A stretch of DNA of 64,000 nt from positions 124,001 to 188,000 of the forward strand of contig JAIYCY010000023.1 of the NCBI GenBank assembly GCA_027487775.1, written 5' to 3'. This document shows, one piece after another, positions 62,610 to 64,000 of this stretch. Numbering within the stretch: position 1 is the stretch's first letter; each line of letters starts with the position of its first letter. The translations under genes and the position numbers were made by a program. Origin of the DNA: Planctomycetaceae bacterium. GTDB lineage: Bacteria; Planctomycetota; Phycisphaerae; Tepidisphaerales; Tepidisphaeraceae. Below the pieces are notes generated by a model. The model had not been told where the DNA came from. It did no database searches and saw nothing but the letters and a program-made list of their open reading frames with translations.

Positions 62610-63467
62610 ATGTTTCTTCGCCCCATCCATTCTCAGGTCCACCGACGTTGCTCGGCCCGCGGGTTTTCGGTCGTTGAGATTCTCGTGGTGATTGCGGTCA
62701 TTGCGATCCTGCTGACGATCACGGTGATCGGCTTTAACGCGCTCTCGACCGGCCAGAAGAAGTCCGCCACGCGTGTGCTGCTCGAGCAGATGGTCAGCAT
62801 CCAGGCCGAAGCCCTCTCCACCAAAGCCGCCAGCGAGCGGTTTTTTCAGTTGGATCAGTGGCGGTTGTGTGAGTTTCCGACACAGGACGTGATGGATTAC
62901 TTCACGCCCGCGGCGCGTTTCGGCGGCACGTTGCAGGATCGTGAGGCTTTTCGACAGACCCAGGAAGTGATCAAGTTTTTCGTTCAGGCCCCCAACGCCA
63001 AGAAGCTTTACGACGGTTTGCCCCCCGATCAGATTCGTGCGCCTGATGCCGGGTCGCTTTACGATTTCAGTGTGATCAACGCCGGCAATCCAAAGTTACC
63101 TCTTGATCCGTGGGGCAACCCGATCCTCTACGTCCCCGACGGATTCGTCGACAATGCACCGACTGACGGCTTTTGGCCGAGCCATCGTTCCTCGCCGCCA
63201 GCCAACCCGCGTCCCAATTCTTCCGACCTTGCTGCCTCTACACGGGGCGGGCTCGCGCGGGCGTTTTCTGAGACCGCCAAGACCTTTTTCGGCCCCGCGG
63301 GCGAGGTGCCGACCGGTTTCACCCAGGCGGTCGATCCGCGTCTTTCCGGCACCGAGCGCAACCTCGTCGCCGTCCGTTCGCCTGATCGTCGGCCGTTCTG
63401 GTTCAGTGCCGGCCCCGACGGCAAATACGAAACCCACGATGACAACATCTACTCGTTCGAGAACTAA
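62610..63467 (+). CDS. Prepilin-like pseudopilin
   Basis: The 285-residue protein has the cleavage motif ARGFSVVEILVVIAVIAILL and the C-terminal DPWGNPILYVP and SAGPDGKYETHDDNIYSFEN segments of the group. Ser in place of Thr after Phe still fits prepilin peptidase. The downstream gene begins 19 bases after its stop. Confidence 0.88.
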   Translation: MFLRPIHSQVHRRCSARGFSVVEILVVIAVIAILLTITVIGFNALSTGQKKSATRVLLEQMVSIQAEALSTKAASERFFQLDQWRLCEFPTQDVMDYFTPAARFGGTLQDREAFRQTQEVIKFFVQAPNAKKLYDGLPPDQIRAPDAGSLYDFSVINAGNPKLPLDPWGNPILYVPDGFVDNAPTDGFWPSHRSSPPANPRPNSSDLAASTRGGLARAFSETAKTFFGPAGEVPTGFTQAVDPRLSGTERNLVAVRSPDRRPFWFSAGPDGKYETHDDNIYSFEN

Positions 63468-63485
63468 TCCATCGAGAACTCATCC

Positions 63486-64000
63486 ATGACGCCCAAACGC
63501 GTGAAACATCCTGCTCTGCATCCCGCCCGGGCGATTCGTCCTGGCGTTTCGGGCTTTACGCTGCCCGAGCTTCTCATTGTCATCGCCATCATCGTTGTCG
63601 TGGCGGGCCTGGCAGTTCCGCTCTTCCGCATTCTCACCGGTGCTCGCTCGGTCGAGGCCGCCATCAACACCGCCAGCGCCGCGCTCGGCGTTGCCCGCAC
63701 CAGTGCCATCAACGACGGTTCGCCCCACGGCGTGCTTTTCTACGTCGACCCCGCCACCCGCAACACCCGCGCCGTCATCTTCAAGATCGGCATCGACCCC
63801 ACCGACGAAACCGACCCGCTCGAAAAATACAAAGCCTGGGTGCCGGGGATCTCCTACCGCGAAGGCCTGCTCGGTCCGCCGCTCGTGCAGTCGGACCGCG
63901 TCATCCGCATGACGCGCGACACCGTCGTCCCCACGCCGCGCCCGCTCACCGACTGGGATGTCCAGGGCTGGTACGTCGCCGGCAAGCCCAGCGTCAAACT
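63486..64000 (+). CDS. Prepilin-like pseudopilin (GspH-type), 3' end outside window
   Basis: The frame is open from the ATG at 63486 to the window end, with 171 residues visible. It has the cleavage motif VSGFTLPELLIVIAIIVVVA and a GspH-like continuation, NTASAALGVARTSAINDG. It continues the type II secretion-like cluster. The product's end is not seen. Confidence 0.85.
   Translation, partial: MTPKRVKHPALHPARAIRPGVSGFTLPELLIVIAIIVVVAGLAVPLFRILTGARSVEAAINTASAALGVARTSAINDGSPHGVLFYVDPATRNTRAVIFKIGIDPTDETDPLEKYKAWVPGISYREGLLGPPLVQSDRVIRMTRDTVVPTPRPLTDWDVQGWYVAGKPSVK

Overview
The window looks like planctomycete DNA, most likely class Phycisphaerae. The evidence is two secreted proteins ending in a PEP-CTERM sorting signal, a run of prepilin-like proteins with the FTLVE/FTLIE cleavage motif beside a GspF-type platform protein, an H-X9-DG type pseudopilin, and high GC. 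The taxonomic call is an inference from gene content.

Layout. (1) 1-12213: a heavy-metal and copper resistance block on the + strand. It holds the 3' part of an RND pump, a Zn/Cd-type P1B ATPase, a metal-binding lipoprotein, a CusC-like outer-membrane factor, a multicopper oxidase, an HMA/MauE-like protein, a secreted His-rich protein, a methyltransferase, a DUF2231-like membrane protein and a Rieske protein. (2) 12284-40200: a plasmid-like mobile element. It carries an HTH-Dam fusion, a Xer/Int recombinase next to a perfect loxP/dif-like dyad, a giant unknown membrane-anchored protein, a VirD4-like coupling ATPase, a MobF relaxase with a probable relaxosome protein and oriT region, ArdC-like and RadC-like proteins, small orphan proteins, ParA with a partner, and a likely replication initiator. 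Directly behind that initiator sits a catalytically dead long prokaryotic Argonaute, overlapping by ATGA with a PD-(D/E)XK nuclease. A convergent OLD-family ATPase/TOPRIM nuclease and a second integrase follow. No mating-pair (T4SS) genes are visible, so the element appears mobilizable rather than self-transmissible within this window.

(3) 40333-48534: a compact integrated island bounded by a 44-bp exact direct repeat that is the 3' half of a tRNA-Gly(GCC) gene. Its genes all lie on the - strand: integrase, small repressor, winged-helix protein, DnaB-like helicase, AEP primase, a DUF669-like protein, a small protein, an AlpA-like regulator and one large unknown. This is the organisation of a phage satellite or small replicating island. 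A fragment of another integrase 3' end lies just outside the right repeat, indicating tandem insertions at one att site.

(4) 48834-52915: two PEP-CTERM proteins, each preceded by a nearly identical 117-126 nt structured element with a variable tip, a candidate undescribed cis-RNA. (5) 52989-64000: ordinary chromosomal genes: a prolyl oligopeptidase, an MFS transporter, and a type II secretion/pseudopilin cluster running off the right edge.

The most interesting system is the inactive Argonaute plus nuclease pair encoded behind the replication gene. It fits an abortive-infection or anti-plasmid defence in which the Argonaute senses nucleic acid and the nuclease is the effector. The paired RNA-like elements, the tandem tRNA-Gly att array and several long intergenic palindromes are the next most notable signals.
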